Source: a virus
IMG/VR virus record: IMGVR_UViG_3300037882_001257
Location: 1-64,000 of that record
Reading direction: 5' to 3' (one strand)
Length of the DNA stretch: 64,000 nucleotides
Below are positions 44,476 through 52,544 of the stretch, one piece after another. Numbering within the stretch: the first letter of the stretch is position 1; each line of letters opens with the position of its first letter. The position numbers and the translations under genes are program-made. The notes beneath the pieces are model-generated. The model saw only the letters and a list, made by a program, of their open reading frames with translations. It was not told where the DNA came from and did not search any database.

Positions 44476-45916
44476 CGTCCGCTATTTCTGTAGAGAATCC
44501 CTTAGCACTCTTTTTTCCTGCCTGAGATTTCAGCCCCAGCTCTTTAATCTGACCACACCACAGCCTAGCATCTACATTGATATAGTCACCAAACATCATA
44601 CCGCTGCCGTGGCGAGCGTCAGTAACGACCATCTTATGTGTGCCATTCTCAGGACCGTCCTCAGCTATTTCTTCGTCGGACTTACGCTTGAAGATGGTGA
44701 AATTGCTACACAACCAAACAATACGGTCAGAACCCGCCGCTGCGCTGTTCTTCTCGCTGTCAATACCGTCTCTATTGAGTTGCATCAATGTAAGAAACGG
44801 TACGTCATACCTGACAGAAAAATTATGTAAGGCGGTCATCATAAAACCTAAGAGTTGGTATTCCTTAATGTCGCCCTTTATCTCACTAGCATCCATGAGC
44901 TTGAGATAGTCATAGATAATAACACAGGGCTTAGCTTTGCCCTCACCATCTAAACCCACTTCCTTAACAATCCACCGTCTCATCGTAGCGATAATTTCTT
45001 CAAACGGTGCGCCGGCAATGGACTTGTGGAAATAGGGGATTGATTTAAAACCTTTTGCGGCCTCTCTGACCTTGGTAAGTTTATAAGGGTCTTTCCCTAT
45101 TTGACCGGTTTCAATGTCGTTGATAGCTACCCCACTTAACATCGCCAAGGTGCGGTCTTTGTGGTCTGACCCCTGCATTTCAGTGTCGAGGTTTAACACT
45201 GGCATATCATATGTTTTAGCTATATGATAACCCATGCTGTCAGTGAGGAATGTTTTACCGGTCTTAGTTCTAGCACCAATGATATTAACAGTGCCACGTC
45301 TTAGACCACCACCAATGGCCCTGTCATACTCTGGAAAACCCGTTGGTATACCCAACTGAGTGACCGGATTATCTATTAGGTGCTGTAGATAATCTTCAAT
45401 GCCCTCACCTAGCTTTTTCGGCTCGTTGTCATTATCATTGAGCAGCGAAGAAAAATCAAAGATAGCATCTTCTGCAATGCCTAGAATTTGCACCACTGGC
45501 TCAGTGCCCTGAATCTCTAGGATGCGCCCCTGTGCCCCCTCTAATTGTTCATGGAGCAACCGAGCAATCTGTAGCTTGCGAATCTTTGCCGCAAACATAC
45601 GCACGTTCTGTATGCTGACCGGAAACTGAGCAATGGCATTCATATGCTCTAGTTCTGTCTGTTTCTCGAAAAGCCCCTCCAACCCCAACTCTTTTGCTGC
45701 GGAAAGAACAGAGGGCAAATCGGGTACGAAGTTCTTGTTAGACTCGAACTTGTGCTTGAGACACTGATAGATAACAGTGTTAGAATTAATCGTAAAAGTG
45801 TCTGGATTGAGCAAGTCTACAACATCGTAAAACGCCTCTTCTCCAAACTTAAAAATGCCCGCTAGTACCGCACGTTCAGCCGCCTTATCCCGTAACGCTG
45901 CTGTGACTGCTGACAT
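44450..45916 (-). CDS. dnaB: replicative DNA helicase (DnaB family)
   Basis: 488 residues from ATG 45916 (TAATG overlap, GGGAGAGG upstream). Residues 1-115 form the N-terminal domain (RAVLAGIFKFGEEAF). The RecA-type motor follows: Walker A GARTKTGKT (214-222), DTEMQGSDHKDR (motif H1a), PCVIIYDYLKLMDA (Walker B) and LMQLNRDG (H4 region). It unwinds DNA ahead of the polymerase and recruits the primase encoded next. Confidence 0.9.
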   Translation of the reverse strand: MSAVTAALRDKAAERAVLAGIFKFGEEAFYDVVDLLNPDTFTINSNTVIYQCLKHKFESNKNFVPDLPSVLSAAKELGLEGLFEKQTELEHMNAIAQFPVSIQNVRMFAAKIRKLQIARLLHEQLEGAQGRILEIQGTEPVVQILGIAEDAIFDFSSLLNDNDNEPKKLGEGIEDYLQHLIDNPVTQLGIPTGFPEYDRAIGGGLRRGTVNIIGARTKTGKTFLTDSMGYHIAKTYDMPVLNLDTEMQGSDHKDRTLAMLSGVAINDIETGQIGKDPYKLTKVREAAKGFKSIPYFHKSIAGAPFEEIIATMRRWIVKEVGLDGEGKAKPCVIIYDYLKLMDASEIKGDIKEYQLLGFMMTALHNFSVRYDVPFLTLMQLNRDGIDSEKNSAAAGSDRIVWLCSNFTIFKRKSDEEIAEDGPENGTHKMVVTDARHGSGMMFGDYINVDARLWCGQIKELGLKSQAGKKSAKGFSTEIADDDKIAWET

Positions 45917-46302
45917 TAACCTCTCCCTCGGACACACTTGTTACAAATATACCCAACATCCTTACTCTCATCGTCTCGAATCAAGAACTTAGGATGTACG
46001 CTCTTTTCAGTTCCACACCGGAGACATTTACTTAGAACAAATTGCACCTTGGGCCGTCTTTGGGTGGGCTTCTTCTTGTTCTTGTAGATAGGGTCAATCT
46101 TCTTTTGCCAAGCAGTATCAGCCTTGAACATATCCTTGACATCCATATCATCAAAGAGATTGGGTCGTACCGCTGGCTCGGCCACCTTTTTCTTAGGTCT
46201 ACCGCGCCCCTTCTTTACAGGGGTTTCATCTGCAATGATTTCCTGTATATCGTCCTCTGTTAACTCCGCTAGAAGTTTCAATAATAGTTCTTTCTTACTC
46301 AT
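45916..46302 (-). CDS. AT-hook and zinc-ribbon DNA-binding protein
   Basis: 128 residues. KKGRGRPKKK (about 30-39) is an AT-hook that binds the minor groove of A/T-rich DNA. Two CxxC pairs (CLRC about 93-96; CNKC about 119-122) form a zinc ribbon. It directly precedes the helicase with a one-base overlap, so it could mark the origin or help load the helicase. Motifs are visible; role is inferred. Confidence 0.6.
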   Translation of the reverse strand: MSKKELLLKLLAELTEDDIQEIIADETPVKKGRGRPKKKVAEPAVRPNLFDDMDVKDMFKADTAWQKKIDPIYKNKKKPTQRRPKVQFVLSKCLRCGTEKSVHPKFLIRDDESKDVGYICNKCVRGRG

Positions 46303-46787
46303 CTGTTTTCAAAAGCCTTTGCTCGTTGATTGTTTTCAAAAGACCGCGACAAAGATTGTAAACTGTCCGCTAGGCTCTTAAGCCTGAGAGACCGCTGCTT
46401 GGACTGGCTGTGTAATTTCAAAAGCTCTTGCAATGGAGCATTGTCCTTTGCAATCATAAAAGCTTTGACTTCGTGCTTACCGTAGACATCCTTATAGGAT
46501 AGCCATTGCTTAGCGACTATATCGTTTGCCGCATCATCCGACCACTGGGCCGTCGCGGTCTCTCTATTATACATGCGCTGGATGTGAAAAGCAAAGGCCG
46601 ACAGGCGAGCGGCAATTGCCGAGCATTGAGAGGGGGTTAAAGCCTCTATATCGGTTCTAGAAAGATTGAGGTAAGCCTGAAGCTCGTCCTCACTTCCAGG
46701 TGGAAAAGCAATCGGTAATCCAGTCTTAACTTCGTACAGGTCTAAAGCCTTCTGTACATCCTCGTTCCTATCAGATATGTTCTTCAT
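46299..46787 (-). CDS. hypothetical helical protein between recombination genes
   Basis: 162 residues, nearly all helical: LTPSQCSAIAARLSAFAFHIQR, a central conserved-looking WLSYKDVYGKHEVKAFM, and a C-terminal coiled-coil (SLRLKSLADSLQSLSRSF). Four-base overlap with the next gene. A recombination-mediator role (UvsY-like) would fit the neighbourhood, but no motif proves it. Confidence 0.5.
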   Translation of the reverse strand: MKNISDRNEDVQKALDLYEVKTGLPIAFPPGSEDELQAYLNLSRTDIEALTPSQCSAIAARLSAFAFHIQRMYNRETATAQWSDDAANDIVAKQWLSYKDVYGKHEVKAFMIAKDNAPLQELLKLHSQSKQRSLRLKSLADSLQSLSRSFENNQRAKAFENR

Positions 46788-47178
46788 TAAACTTATCTCT
46801 CCATTCCTCTATGCTCTCGTTATAGTTCAAAGATATAACTTGAATGTTGTTCAGTTCGCACCACTGTATTTTTTGTGCGTCCCTTTGCCTGTGTTGGAGA
46901 AACCCGTAAGCTGTCCCATGAAAGAAAGGCACAAACTTGAAATGCTGTTCTCCGTGTACTTCAACGGCGGTCCCTAACACAGGTATGTAAAAGTCCAGAT
47001 ACAGTCTGTCCTTTTTAGAAATGGGTATAGTTACCTCTTCTAAAATCATCACTGTAGGAAATATCTGATGTAGAAACTGGCGTGCCAGATTATGCCACTG
47101 ACTACATTTAGTCTTAGCATTGCTCTTAGCCACGGGATTCCATTCTACTGAAACCCCGTCTATTGTTTGTACTTTCAC
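46771..47178 (-). CDS. PD-(D/E)XK endonuclease-like protein
   Basis: 135 residues. RLYLDFYIP (D62), AVEVHGEQHF (E73, H75, E77, H79) and RQRDAQKIQWCELNNIQVISL make a compact Vsr/DUF559-like nuclease: an Asp, an acidic/His strand and a basic helix before the last strand. Located between recA and the helicase cluster, it may resolve or nick recombination intermediates. Substrate is not readable. Confidence 0.6.
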   Translation of the reverse strand: MKVQTIDGVSVEWNPVAKSNAKTKCSQWHNLARQFLHQIFPTVMILEEVTIPISKKDRLYLDFYIPVLGTAVEVHGEQHFKFVPFFHGTAYGFLQHRQRDAQKIQWCELNNIQVISLNYNESIEEWRDKFNEEHI

Positions 47179-48230
47179 TTCATTCCTAGCATTTCTTGTA
47201 GCTGCTGGTAATAATGGTCGAACAAATTGTTGGCCCTGATGTATTCAACTAGATTCTCTAGCCCCTGGACCTTGCTACCGTCAGGCATAGTAAACCACGA
47301 ACCTCCCTTTTCAAACATACCTAAGTCTTTACCCAGGTCTGCCAGTTCAAAGACCTTATCTATACCGTGGTTGTATCTAAGGAAGGAAGCTCCTTTGCGC
47401 CCTGGCGGTCCTAACGCAGAAGTAAAGCACTCCCAGTGAACTATTTGACCTATCGGATTCCCTTCTTTAGGGTAAAATTCCCGATACTTAGCGTTCAACT
47501 TTACATCCATCTGATACTGGATTTTTCTACCACTAGCTTCTGACCAAGGGCTTTGACCGGCCATCGCCGCCTGATTAGCAATCATGTGGGTTACACCCAA
47601 CAAGATACACTTATTAACAGGAAGAACATTAGAGACCTTCTTGCAGAAATCCGCCAACATTAGCGGAACATCGTCTCTGAAACGGGTGGCGTAGTCACTG
47701 CCGAACCTAGCACCACTGCACAACTGAGAGAATGAGTCTATGACAAATATAGCTCCCGGCTTAGTATGTATATAGGACTCAAGGATTTCAAGATACTCTT
47801 CAGCCTTTAGAATGTGCCCAGGCTCCGATTTAATACAAGTGAACCTATCTTCTGCTAGGTTAAGTGTTTTAATACCGGCGAGGTCTCTATCTGAGATACG
47901 ACCTTCGATATTGAAGAAGTAAACGTGTCTACCTTTTGGGCATAAATCAGTAGCATACTTCATATCTTGGGCTGTGCCAGCGAAGTCGAGCCAGAGAGTT
48001 GTCTTACCAACTTTTGGGGGGCCAGTAGACACACAGAAAGACCCCTCTGGAATACCACCATTCAGCATCATATCCAATACGGGACTAACGGGAATTACCA
48101 TGCGGGGGTTTTCAAGGATAGAAGCCCCACTTACAAAGATACCTTGTCCGAACTTTTTCCGCAGATGAGCATCTACATTCGCCGGAGTCAAGTCAACAAT
48201 TGATTCAGCAGCTTCCTTTTTCTTTGCCAT
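47175..48230 (-). CDS. recA: RecA-family recombinase
   Basis: 351 residues. VLDMMLNGGIPEG, Walker A GPPKVGKTT (70-78), FFNIEGRISDRDL, GAIFVIDSFSQLC (Walker B) and SEASGRKIQYQMDVKL make the RecA/UvsX ATPase core. The C-terminus (YRANNLFDHYYQQLQE-like) is short. It catalyses strand exchange, and together with SSB, nucleases and the putative annealing protein supports recombination-dependent replication. ATG overlaps the upstream stop (TAATG). Confidence 0.85.
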   Translation of the reverse strand: MAKKKEAAESIVDLTPANVDAHLRKKFGQGIFVSGASILENPRMVIPVSPVLDMMLNGGIPEGSFCVSTGPPKVGKTTLWLDFAGTAQDMKYATDLCPKGRHVYFFNIEGRISDRDLAGIKTLNLAEDRFTCIKSEPGHILKAEEYLEILESYIHTKPGAIFVIDSFSQLCSGARFGSDYATRFRDDVPLMLADFCKKVSNVLPVNKCILLGVTHMIANQAAMAGQSPWSEASGRKIQYQMDVKLNAKYREFYPKEGNPIGQIVHWECFTSALGPPGRKGASFLRYNHGIDKVFELADLGKDLGMFEKGGSWFTMPDGSKVQGLENLVEYIRANNLFDHYYQQLQEMLGMK

Positions 48231-48676
48231 TATAACCCCTCTAATTTATCGAGAATGGATTTACCCTTATTCAAGGGTTTCCTTATTGTGAAACCTGCGG
48301 TTTCTTCCTTGACCTCAACCTGTGATAATTTCTCTAGATTTTCCTGCTCTTGATTGAGCAGAGCTTGCTTTTCGACTATTATATTTACAAGCCAAGGTGC
48401 CATGAGACTGTAAGTTTTTTTTGAGCGGGGGTCTTTCAAGGCTCTGATGATAGCCTTCTCATCAAACTGTTTGAGTAATTTGTGGCAAGCCCGTAGTTGC
48501 ATCTTGTAGTATTTTGCCCATTGCTCATTAAGCCAAAAGCGGACAGGTAAATCTCTACCTTCCGCTTTAGCCTTGTGTTCGCAAATTACTTCAATGATGT
48601 ATTGGGCGGCAGTAACCCAGCCCTGTGGACTGTATAAAGACGGATAGTTACTTTTGGTTGTTCTCTGCTTGGGCAT
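48230..48676 (-). CDS. hypothetical protein upstream of recA
   Basis: 148 residues, mainly helical. LPVRFWLNEQWAKYYKMQLRACHKLLKQF and AIIRALKDPRSKKTYSLMAPWLV look like a DNA- or protein-binding helical bundle; the C-terminus ends with KSILDKLEGL. It is translationally coupled to recA. Not recognised. Confidence 0.55.
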   Translation of the reverse strand: MPKQRTTKSNYPSLYSPQGWVTAAQYIIEVICEHKAKAEGRDLPVRFWLNEQWAKYYKMQLRACHKLLKQFDEKAIIRALKDPRSKKTYSLMAPWLVNIIVEKQALLNQEQENLEKLSQVEVKEETAGFTIRKPLNKGKSILDKLEGL

Positions 48677-49106
48677 AATCAGGGTCGTATGCTACTTGTG
48701 GAATGTATCCACAGGGAGAGGGTAATTCTAGAGCGTCCCAAAACGATTGGGGAACCCCACGAAGATATTCTTCTCTGTATACATGTGGGTTTGTTAAGTA
48801 ATCAGCAAACCTTTGTTTCATATTGTTGGCTACTTTTAGAACATCAAGTAGCTCCATCTCGTTGTGAGCTACTAAAGCATCTACTCTCACGTCAATCGCA
48901 GAACCAAAAGTATTACTTTCTGTGTTGGGTGATTGATGGGTCGCAAAAGCGTACCAACCCCTGCGTCGTTGGCGTCTCAGGGTCTCATCGTAATAAAACT
49001 CAAAGTATGTAATATCTTCGGGCTTTATCTTATGGTCTTCGACATAGCGAACCATAGCTGCCACTAAGATTCTTTCCAACTCATTAATGATGGGTGTGCT
49101 ACTCAA
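48648..49106 (-). CDS. hypothetical protein
   Basis: 152 residues from TTG 49106, preferred because GGGAG lies 6 bases upstream; an ATG at 49127 gives 7 more residues. The N-terminal helix ELERILVAAMVRYVEDH is followed by a mixed strand/helix segment (FEFYYDETLRRQRRRGWYAF). No motif recognised. Overlaps both neighbours, so part of the same operon. Confidence 0.5.
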   Translation of the reverse strand: MSSTPIINELERILVAAMVRYVEDHKIKPEDITYFEFYYDETLRRQRRRGWYAFATHQSPNTESNTFGSAIDVRVDALVAHNEMELLDVLKVANNMKQRFADYLTNPHVYREEYLRGVPQSFWDALELPSPCGYIPQVAYDPDYAQAENNQK

Positions 49107-49572
49107 GTGATTCTCCCGTCTTAGCATTAAACAAAGTACCCCTTGTCATTCTGTTGGTAGAGAGGGATTTCTTCTTACCTTCGTCTCCCCTTGCAGACGC
49201 AGCCTCAGTCATAATAGCAACCCCACCATTACCTTCGCCGGTATTGGTAATCATAATTTCCTGTGGGCCTATTTCCTTAGAGGCTAGTCTAGCTAGATGC
49301 TTCGCAGATGGAATGTCTCCCGTTGACTTTCTAAGGGCTTTAGCTACCAAGTCCTTAGCTTTCTTCAAATTGAAGCCTGTACTTTGTCTAACAAGATTGA
49401 CTGCGTCTCGCACAATGTCGGGGTTTGTCACAGTTACCTCTTGGGTCGGGGCTTGCTTCTGTATGGTAGTAACGGGTACGTCAAACTGCTTGGCAATTTG
49501 CTCCGGTGTGAAGCCTTGGTCAGTCAGCGTTCCTATCATTTCCTTTTGGACTTTCGTAAGTCTCTTGCTCAT
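49099..49572 (-). CDS. putative helix-turn-helix DNA-binding protein
   Basis: 157 residues from ATG 49572 (TAATG overlap). LTKVQKEMIGTLTDQGFTPEQIAKQFDVPVTTI (first 40 residues) is a helix-turn-helix of the resolvase/MarR-like type. The rest is charged and includes DAVNLVRQSTGFNLKKAKDLVAKALRKS. May regulate the early operon or assist replication; target unknown. Confidence 0.55.
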   Translation of the reverse strand: MSKRLTKVQKEMIGTLTDQGFTPEQIAKQFDVPVTTIQKQAPTQEVTVTNPDIVRDAVNLVRQSTGFNLKKAKDLVAKALRKSTGDIPSAKHLARLASKEIGPQEIMITNTGEGNGGVAIMTEAASARGDEGKKKSLSTNRMTRGTLFNAKTGESLE

Positions 49573-49994
49573 TATACTAGCTCCCTTTCGGCGTGGCTTA
49601 ACCACATTACTGTTTTTGTACGTAGAAACTGCAAATAAAAATCAAACACCTTCTGGTTGACTTTTCTCCATTTAGCCTCGGCAATACCCATTCTCACCTT
49701 ATTATGGCGGAACTGATTAGACCCGGAAACAGGATTGTAAATATGACCGTCACTAGTCAGTTTTAGAAAATACATATCCCGGCCATCAACCTTAGTCTTA
49801 TAAGCGAAAGCCCTGTCTTTAGCGACGGGATTCTCATCTATGACTAGCGGGTTTTTCTTGCGGTCAAGCGCGTCATGCAACCCTATAACAGTGTACACGA
49901 TAAGCGAATCTTCCACATCTTCTAATATGGGAACATTTGCGTTTCTAATAGGAGAGCAAGCCGCCTCCGCTTCACTCTTAGTTGGCCTCGGCAT
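49572..49994 (-). CDS. hypothetical protein
   Basis: 140 residues from ATG 49994 within the preceding gene's end. ILEDVEDSLIVYTVIGL and DGHIYNPVSGSNQFRHN are alternating strands and loops; the C-terminus is basic and aromatic (WRKVNQKVFDFYLQFL). No family recognised. Confidence 0.5.
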   Translation of the reverse strand: MPRPTKSEAEAACSPIRNANVPILEDVEDSLIVYTVIGLHDALDRKKNPLVIDENPVAKDRAFAYKTKVDGRDMYFLKLTSDGHIYNPVSGSNQFRHNKVRMGIAEAKWRKVNQKVFDFYLQFLRTKTVMWLSHAERELV

Positions 49995-50178
49995 TTTTAA
50001 CATCCTCTATGAATTTTACCACTTGTTTAACAACTTCTTCTCGGTCCTTACCCTCAAACACTCTTAGCTGACTAGGATACTTTTGCATCTTAGCATTAGA
50101 GGCGTCGATAGTATTGTCAATAGTTAACTCACTAACAACACACTCAAATCGCACATTTAGAATAGCCTGATACATCAC
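49978..50178 (-). CDS. small hypothetical protein
   Basis: 66 residues, ATGA overlap with the upstream stop. Alternating strand pattern (YQAILNVRFECVVSE) with a C-terminal charged helix (REEVVKQVVKFIEDVKN). Not recognised. Confidence 0.5.
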   Translation of the reverse strand: MMYQAILNVRFECVVSELTIDNTIDASNAKMQKYPSQLRVFEGKDREEVVKQVVKFIEDVKNAEAN

Positions 50179-50522
50179 TTAACCTTTCGGTTTTGTATAG
50201 AATGAGAATGGGTTCCTCGCGTAGGCTTACCCAGTCCCGGAATCTCAATGTCCTTTTTGATGTTCAGCTCTTTGTCTCTAGTGTCTATAAGATGCTGTTT
50301 TTTATCCTCGCTAAACCGGTCTGTGTTTCTGTCTGCGCGACCACCTAGTGTCTTAGGGGTTGCGTCTACCCCTCTAATAGAAATGCACTCGTTGTAGTTA
50401 CGAGTGCATCGTCGCTTGCCGCAAGCTGGACAAGAAGGACGAGCCACTAAAGATAGGCTCATCGGTACAGATTTTTCAAAGATGCTATTGCATCGACTAC
50501 AATCGAATATGTAAACGGGCAT
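50175..50522 (-). CDS. FmdB-like zinc-ribbon protein
   Basis: 115 residues. MPVYIFDCSRCNSIFEKSV and CPACGKRRCTR (two CxxC pairs within 40 residues) match the FmdB/putative regulatory zinc-ribbon family. The rest is charged and probably disordered. May bind nucleic acid or a protein partner. Confidence 0.65.
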   Translation of the reverse strand: MPVYIFDCSRCNSIFEKSVPMSLSLVARPSCPACGKRRCTRNYNECISIRGVDATPKTLGGRADRNTDRFSEDKKQHLIDTRDKELNIKKDIEIPGLGKPTRGTHSHSIQNRKVK

Positions 50523-50987
50523 TTACGCCAGTTCTCCAATAGCTTTAACTAGGTCAAGCGCTGTAGGGTACTTGATAGATGTGCCACCCTTTGGCAACAG
50601 TGAGTGCATTGCGTGGTCCAGGACTACCTGCCCCTTATCAGTCGTGAAGTATATACGACCGAAAGATGTAGAGACCTTCAATTCTGATAAAGGTTTATAT
50701 GCGACAACATTTGTTTGTTGTCTGACTACTTTATAGCCCTCATCATTAAATGCCTTTTCCAGGGTTTTAACCACTGAAATTGGCAACACATTAGTATCTA
50801 CTATCTTAGTAGGCAACTTCTCTAGGCGAGAGGTTTTATCCTTGATGAATCTACGATAGCTTTGACGGTTAATATCAAAACCCTCAATCGCATCACTGTC
50901 CTCTTTAGACACTAGCAAATAGCGTCTTTCTCCAGGTGAGTTACCACCACTATACACAAACGAGACTACTTGAGCTTCCTCTGACAT
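50523..50987 (-). CDS. hypothetical protein with a WYL-like beta domain
   Basis: 154 residues. VVSFVYSGGNSPGERRYLLVS, AIEGFDINRQSYRRFIKDK (about 1-50) resembles the SH3-like WYL domain that senses nucleic acids or ligands in regulators; the second half is alpha/beta and unassigned. Starts 25 bases after the stop of a small membrane protein, and is separated from it by a GGAAA site. Confidence 0.45.
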   Translation of the reverse strand: MSEEAQVVSFVYSGGNSPGERRYLLVSKEDSDAIEGFDINRQSYRRFIKDKTSRLEKLPTKIVDTNVLPISVVKTLEKAFNDEGYKVVRQQTNVVAYKPLSELKVSTSFGRIYFTTDKGQVVLDHAMHSLLPKGGTSIKYPTALDLVKAIGELA

Positions 50988-51012
50988 AATTTCCTTTTCC
51001 TTTCAAGATAAC

Positions 51013-51138
51013 TTAACTAACCAACATAGCTCCACATAGACACAACACACCTACACCAATCGGCAAGGCAGTGAAAAACGATACAACAGTGAATACAACA
51101 GCTAAAACAACAAGAGCAGTCTTTAGATTAGCACCCAT
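51013..51138 (-). CDS. 41-residue two-helix membrane protein
   Basis: ATG (complement of 51136-51138) with TTGGAG 7 bases upstream. Two short hydrophobic helices (VVLAVVFTVVSFF and IGVGVLCLCGAMLV) with a Thr-Ala-Leu-Pro turn form a hairpin. It is the first gene after promoter 51188-51215. Size and hairpin suit a holin-like or membrane-modulating peptide, but there is no proof. Confidence 0.5.
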   Translation of the reverse strand: MGANLKTALVVLAVVFTVVSFFTALPIGVGVLCLCGAMLVS

Positions 51139-51156
51139 AAAATCTCCAATAAAAGA

Positions 51157-51184
51157 AACAGAAGCGGGAGGAATCTCCCGCTCC
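51157..51184 (-). terminator. GC-rich hairpin at the 5' end of the transcript from P(51188-51215)
   Basis: Read on the - strand: GGAGCGGGAG, loop ATTC, CTCCCGCTTC, then TGTTTCTTTT. Ten pairs including one G-T. It is placed 4 bases after the -10 box, so transcripts from that promoter begin with this hairpin; for transcripts arriving from the HNH gene it is a terminator. Confidence 0.6.
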
Positions 51185-51187
51185 TAT

Positions 51188-51215
51188 AGTATACACCCCG
51201 AATCCGCTAAGGCAA
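51188..51215 (-). promoter_or_regulatory. sigma70-type promoter before the 41-residue membrane gene
   Basis: TTGCCT (51210-51215), 16-base spacer, TATACT (51188-51193). It overlaps the stop end of the HNH gene. Drives the operon from the small membrane protein through recA and dnaB towards the polymerase genes. Confidence 0.65.
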
Positions 51216-51806
51216 GTCGATTCCCTCGCGCAACTTCAAGATTTCGTGATACGACCTCGGCAAATAAGGCTCCCATTCTGGCTCAATTAGATGCCAAGGC
51301 TTTAGACCGAGAACATAATGAGCAGCCGGTGGTTGCACCGGAGCCTTCTTGAGCTTTAGTCCACACTTTTCTAGCGTGGTATCAGCTTTCTTTCTATTGC
51401 AAGCATAGCAACAGGTTACAATGTTAGTCCAGTGCGTAGGACTTCCCTTACGCTTTTCTTTGCACCACTGGGCACGCGATATAACGTGGTCAAAGGTTAG
51501 GCTACCCATTGTAGGGTCAACTACACCACAATACTGACACTTTAGCCGGTCTCTGATATAAATGTTAGACCGGGAAAAGGCAACCTTGTCCTTGCGCTTG
51601 ACGTATTCAGGTACTCTGACTACGGCAGGCACAGGAAACTTTCTATCGTTAGTAGCTTTAACGAAATCATTCTTAAAGAAGTCTACTACCTGATAAGCAG
51701 GGTTTTCAATAGCTCGTTTCCACGAAACCATAGACATAGCACTAAAGTCCGCATTTAGTACAAGGGCTCTTTTGTGAAGATGTCCTAGTTTGTTCTTCTT
51801 CATCAT
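51207..51806 (-). CDS. HNH endonuclease
   Basis: 199 residues. ALVLNADFSAMSMVSW opens the common HNH fold protein; the core is KCQYCG (C90, C93), SLTFDHVISR (D106, H107), HWTNIVTCCYACNRKK (N128, C133, C136, N137). Metal-dependent DNA cleavage is expected. It overlaps phoH by 65 bases. May act as a homing or packaging-related nuclease. Confidence 0.82.
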   Translation of the reverse strand: MMKKNKLGHLHKRALVLNADFSAMSMVSWKRAIENPAYQVVDFFKNDFVKATNDRKFPVPAVVRVPEYVKRKDKVAFSRSNIYIRDRLKCQYCGVVDPTMGSLTFDHVISRAQWCKEKRKGSPTHWTNIVTCCYACNRKKADTTLEKCGLKLKKAPVQPPAAHYVLGLKPWHLIEPEWEPYLPRSYHEILKLREGIDLP

Positions 51807-52473
51807 ATTTTTCCATTGCGTTTACAATGGCCTCTACTAAGGGGTCTCTGACAATATCCTTGTTTGCCAACTGAACGAACGCGACGTTTTCAATGTCTTT
51901 CAATGCACTACCAAAGTAGCTCAAAGAACCCCTCTTATGCATCGGTAAGTCAGATTGTGATTCATCACCGTTAATAATCAGCTTACTACCAGGGCCTATG
52001 CGTGTCGTTAGCATTTTAACCTGTTCTTGAGTAGCATTCTGTATTTCATCTGCAATAATGAAAGCCTTCTTAAATGTTCGACCTCTCATATATGCAAATG
52101 GACATATTTCTATAATATTCGCTTCTTTTAGTAGGCTTATCTGTTGTAAACTGAGATAGTTCTCCATCTCATCGTAAATAGGTCTCAAGAACGGATAGCT
52201 CTTAGAGTTAGTGTCACCTGGAAGAAACCCCAAATCTTCACCTGCGGTAACAAGGGGTCTCGTAATAATAATCTTGTTGAATTCGCCTTTGGCCCAAGCT
52301 AAAACCCCCAACGACGTTGCTAGAAATGTTTTACCTGTTCCGGCAGGACCGGTGCAGAACACCATTCTATTTGTTTGTATCGCCTGAATATACTCCTTTT
52401 GGCCCTCGCTCAAACCCTTGACTGAATACTGCTTTAGAGGTACCGTTACCTCGCTTGCCCTGGCTTTACGCAT
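51742..52473 (-). CDS. phoH: PhoH-like ATPase
   Basis: 243 residues. Walker A GPAGTGKT (42-49), IIITRPLVTAGEDLGFLPG, AYMRGRTF, AFIIADEIQNAT (Walker B) and INGDESQSDLP match the PhoH family of RNA/DNA-processing ATPases common in phages. Expressed from the consensus promoter at 52517-52544. Its role in phage growth is not established. Confidence 0.88.
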   Translation of the reverse strand: MRKARASEVTVPLKQYSVKGLSEGQKEYIQAIQTNRMVFCTGPAGTGKTFLATSLGVLAWAKGEFNKIIITRPLVTAGEDLGFLPGDTNSKSYPFLRPIYDEMENYLSLQQISLLKEANIIEICPFAYMRGRTFKKAFIIADEIQNATQEQVKMLTTRIGPGSKLIINGDESQSDLPMHKRGSLSYFGSALKDIENVAFVQLANKDIVRDPLVEAIVNAMEKYDEEEQTRTSSQKSPCTKCGL

Positions 52474-52516
52474 AATCTAAAGCCCCTTTATTAAATTGTC
52501 AATCGTAAGTTCCTAC

Positions 52517-52544
52517 ATTATACTCCCAAAAATTTCTGTGTCAA
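52517..52544 (-). promoter_or_regulatory. consensus sigma70 promoter of phoH
   Basis: TTGACA (52539-52544), 16-base spacer, TATAAT (52517-52522): both hexamers are perfect. It overlaps the stop codon of the ribonucleotide reductase gene. Predicted start of transcription is about 35-40 bases before the phoH ATG. Confidence 0.85.

Noticed and set aside
26193-47178. Small nucleases as a toxin-type restriction system
   Set aside because: They are dispersed, single-domain and beside recombination genes, with no methyltransferase partner of a restriction type.
49094-49660. 188-residue + strand open frame across several - strand genes
   Set aside because: It overlaps three well-supported overlapping genes with good start/stop coupling; low-complexity Ser/Leu composition is that of an antisense shadow.
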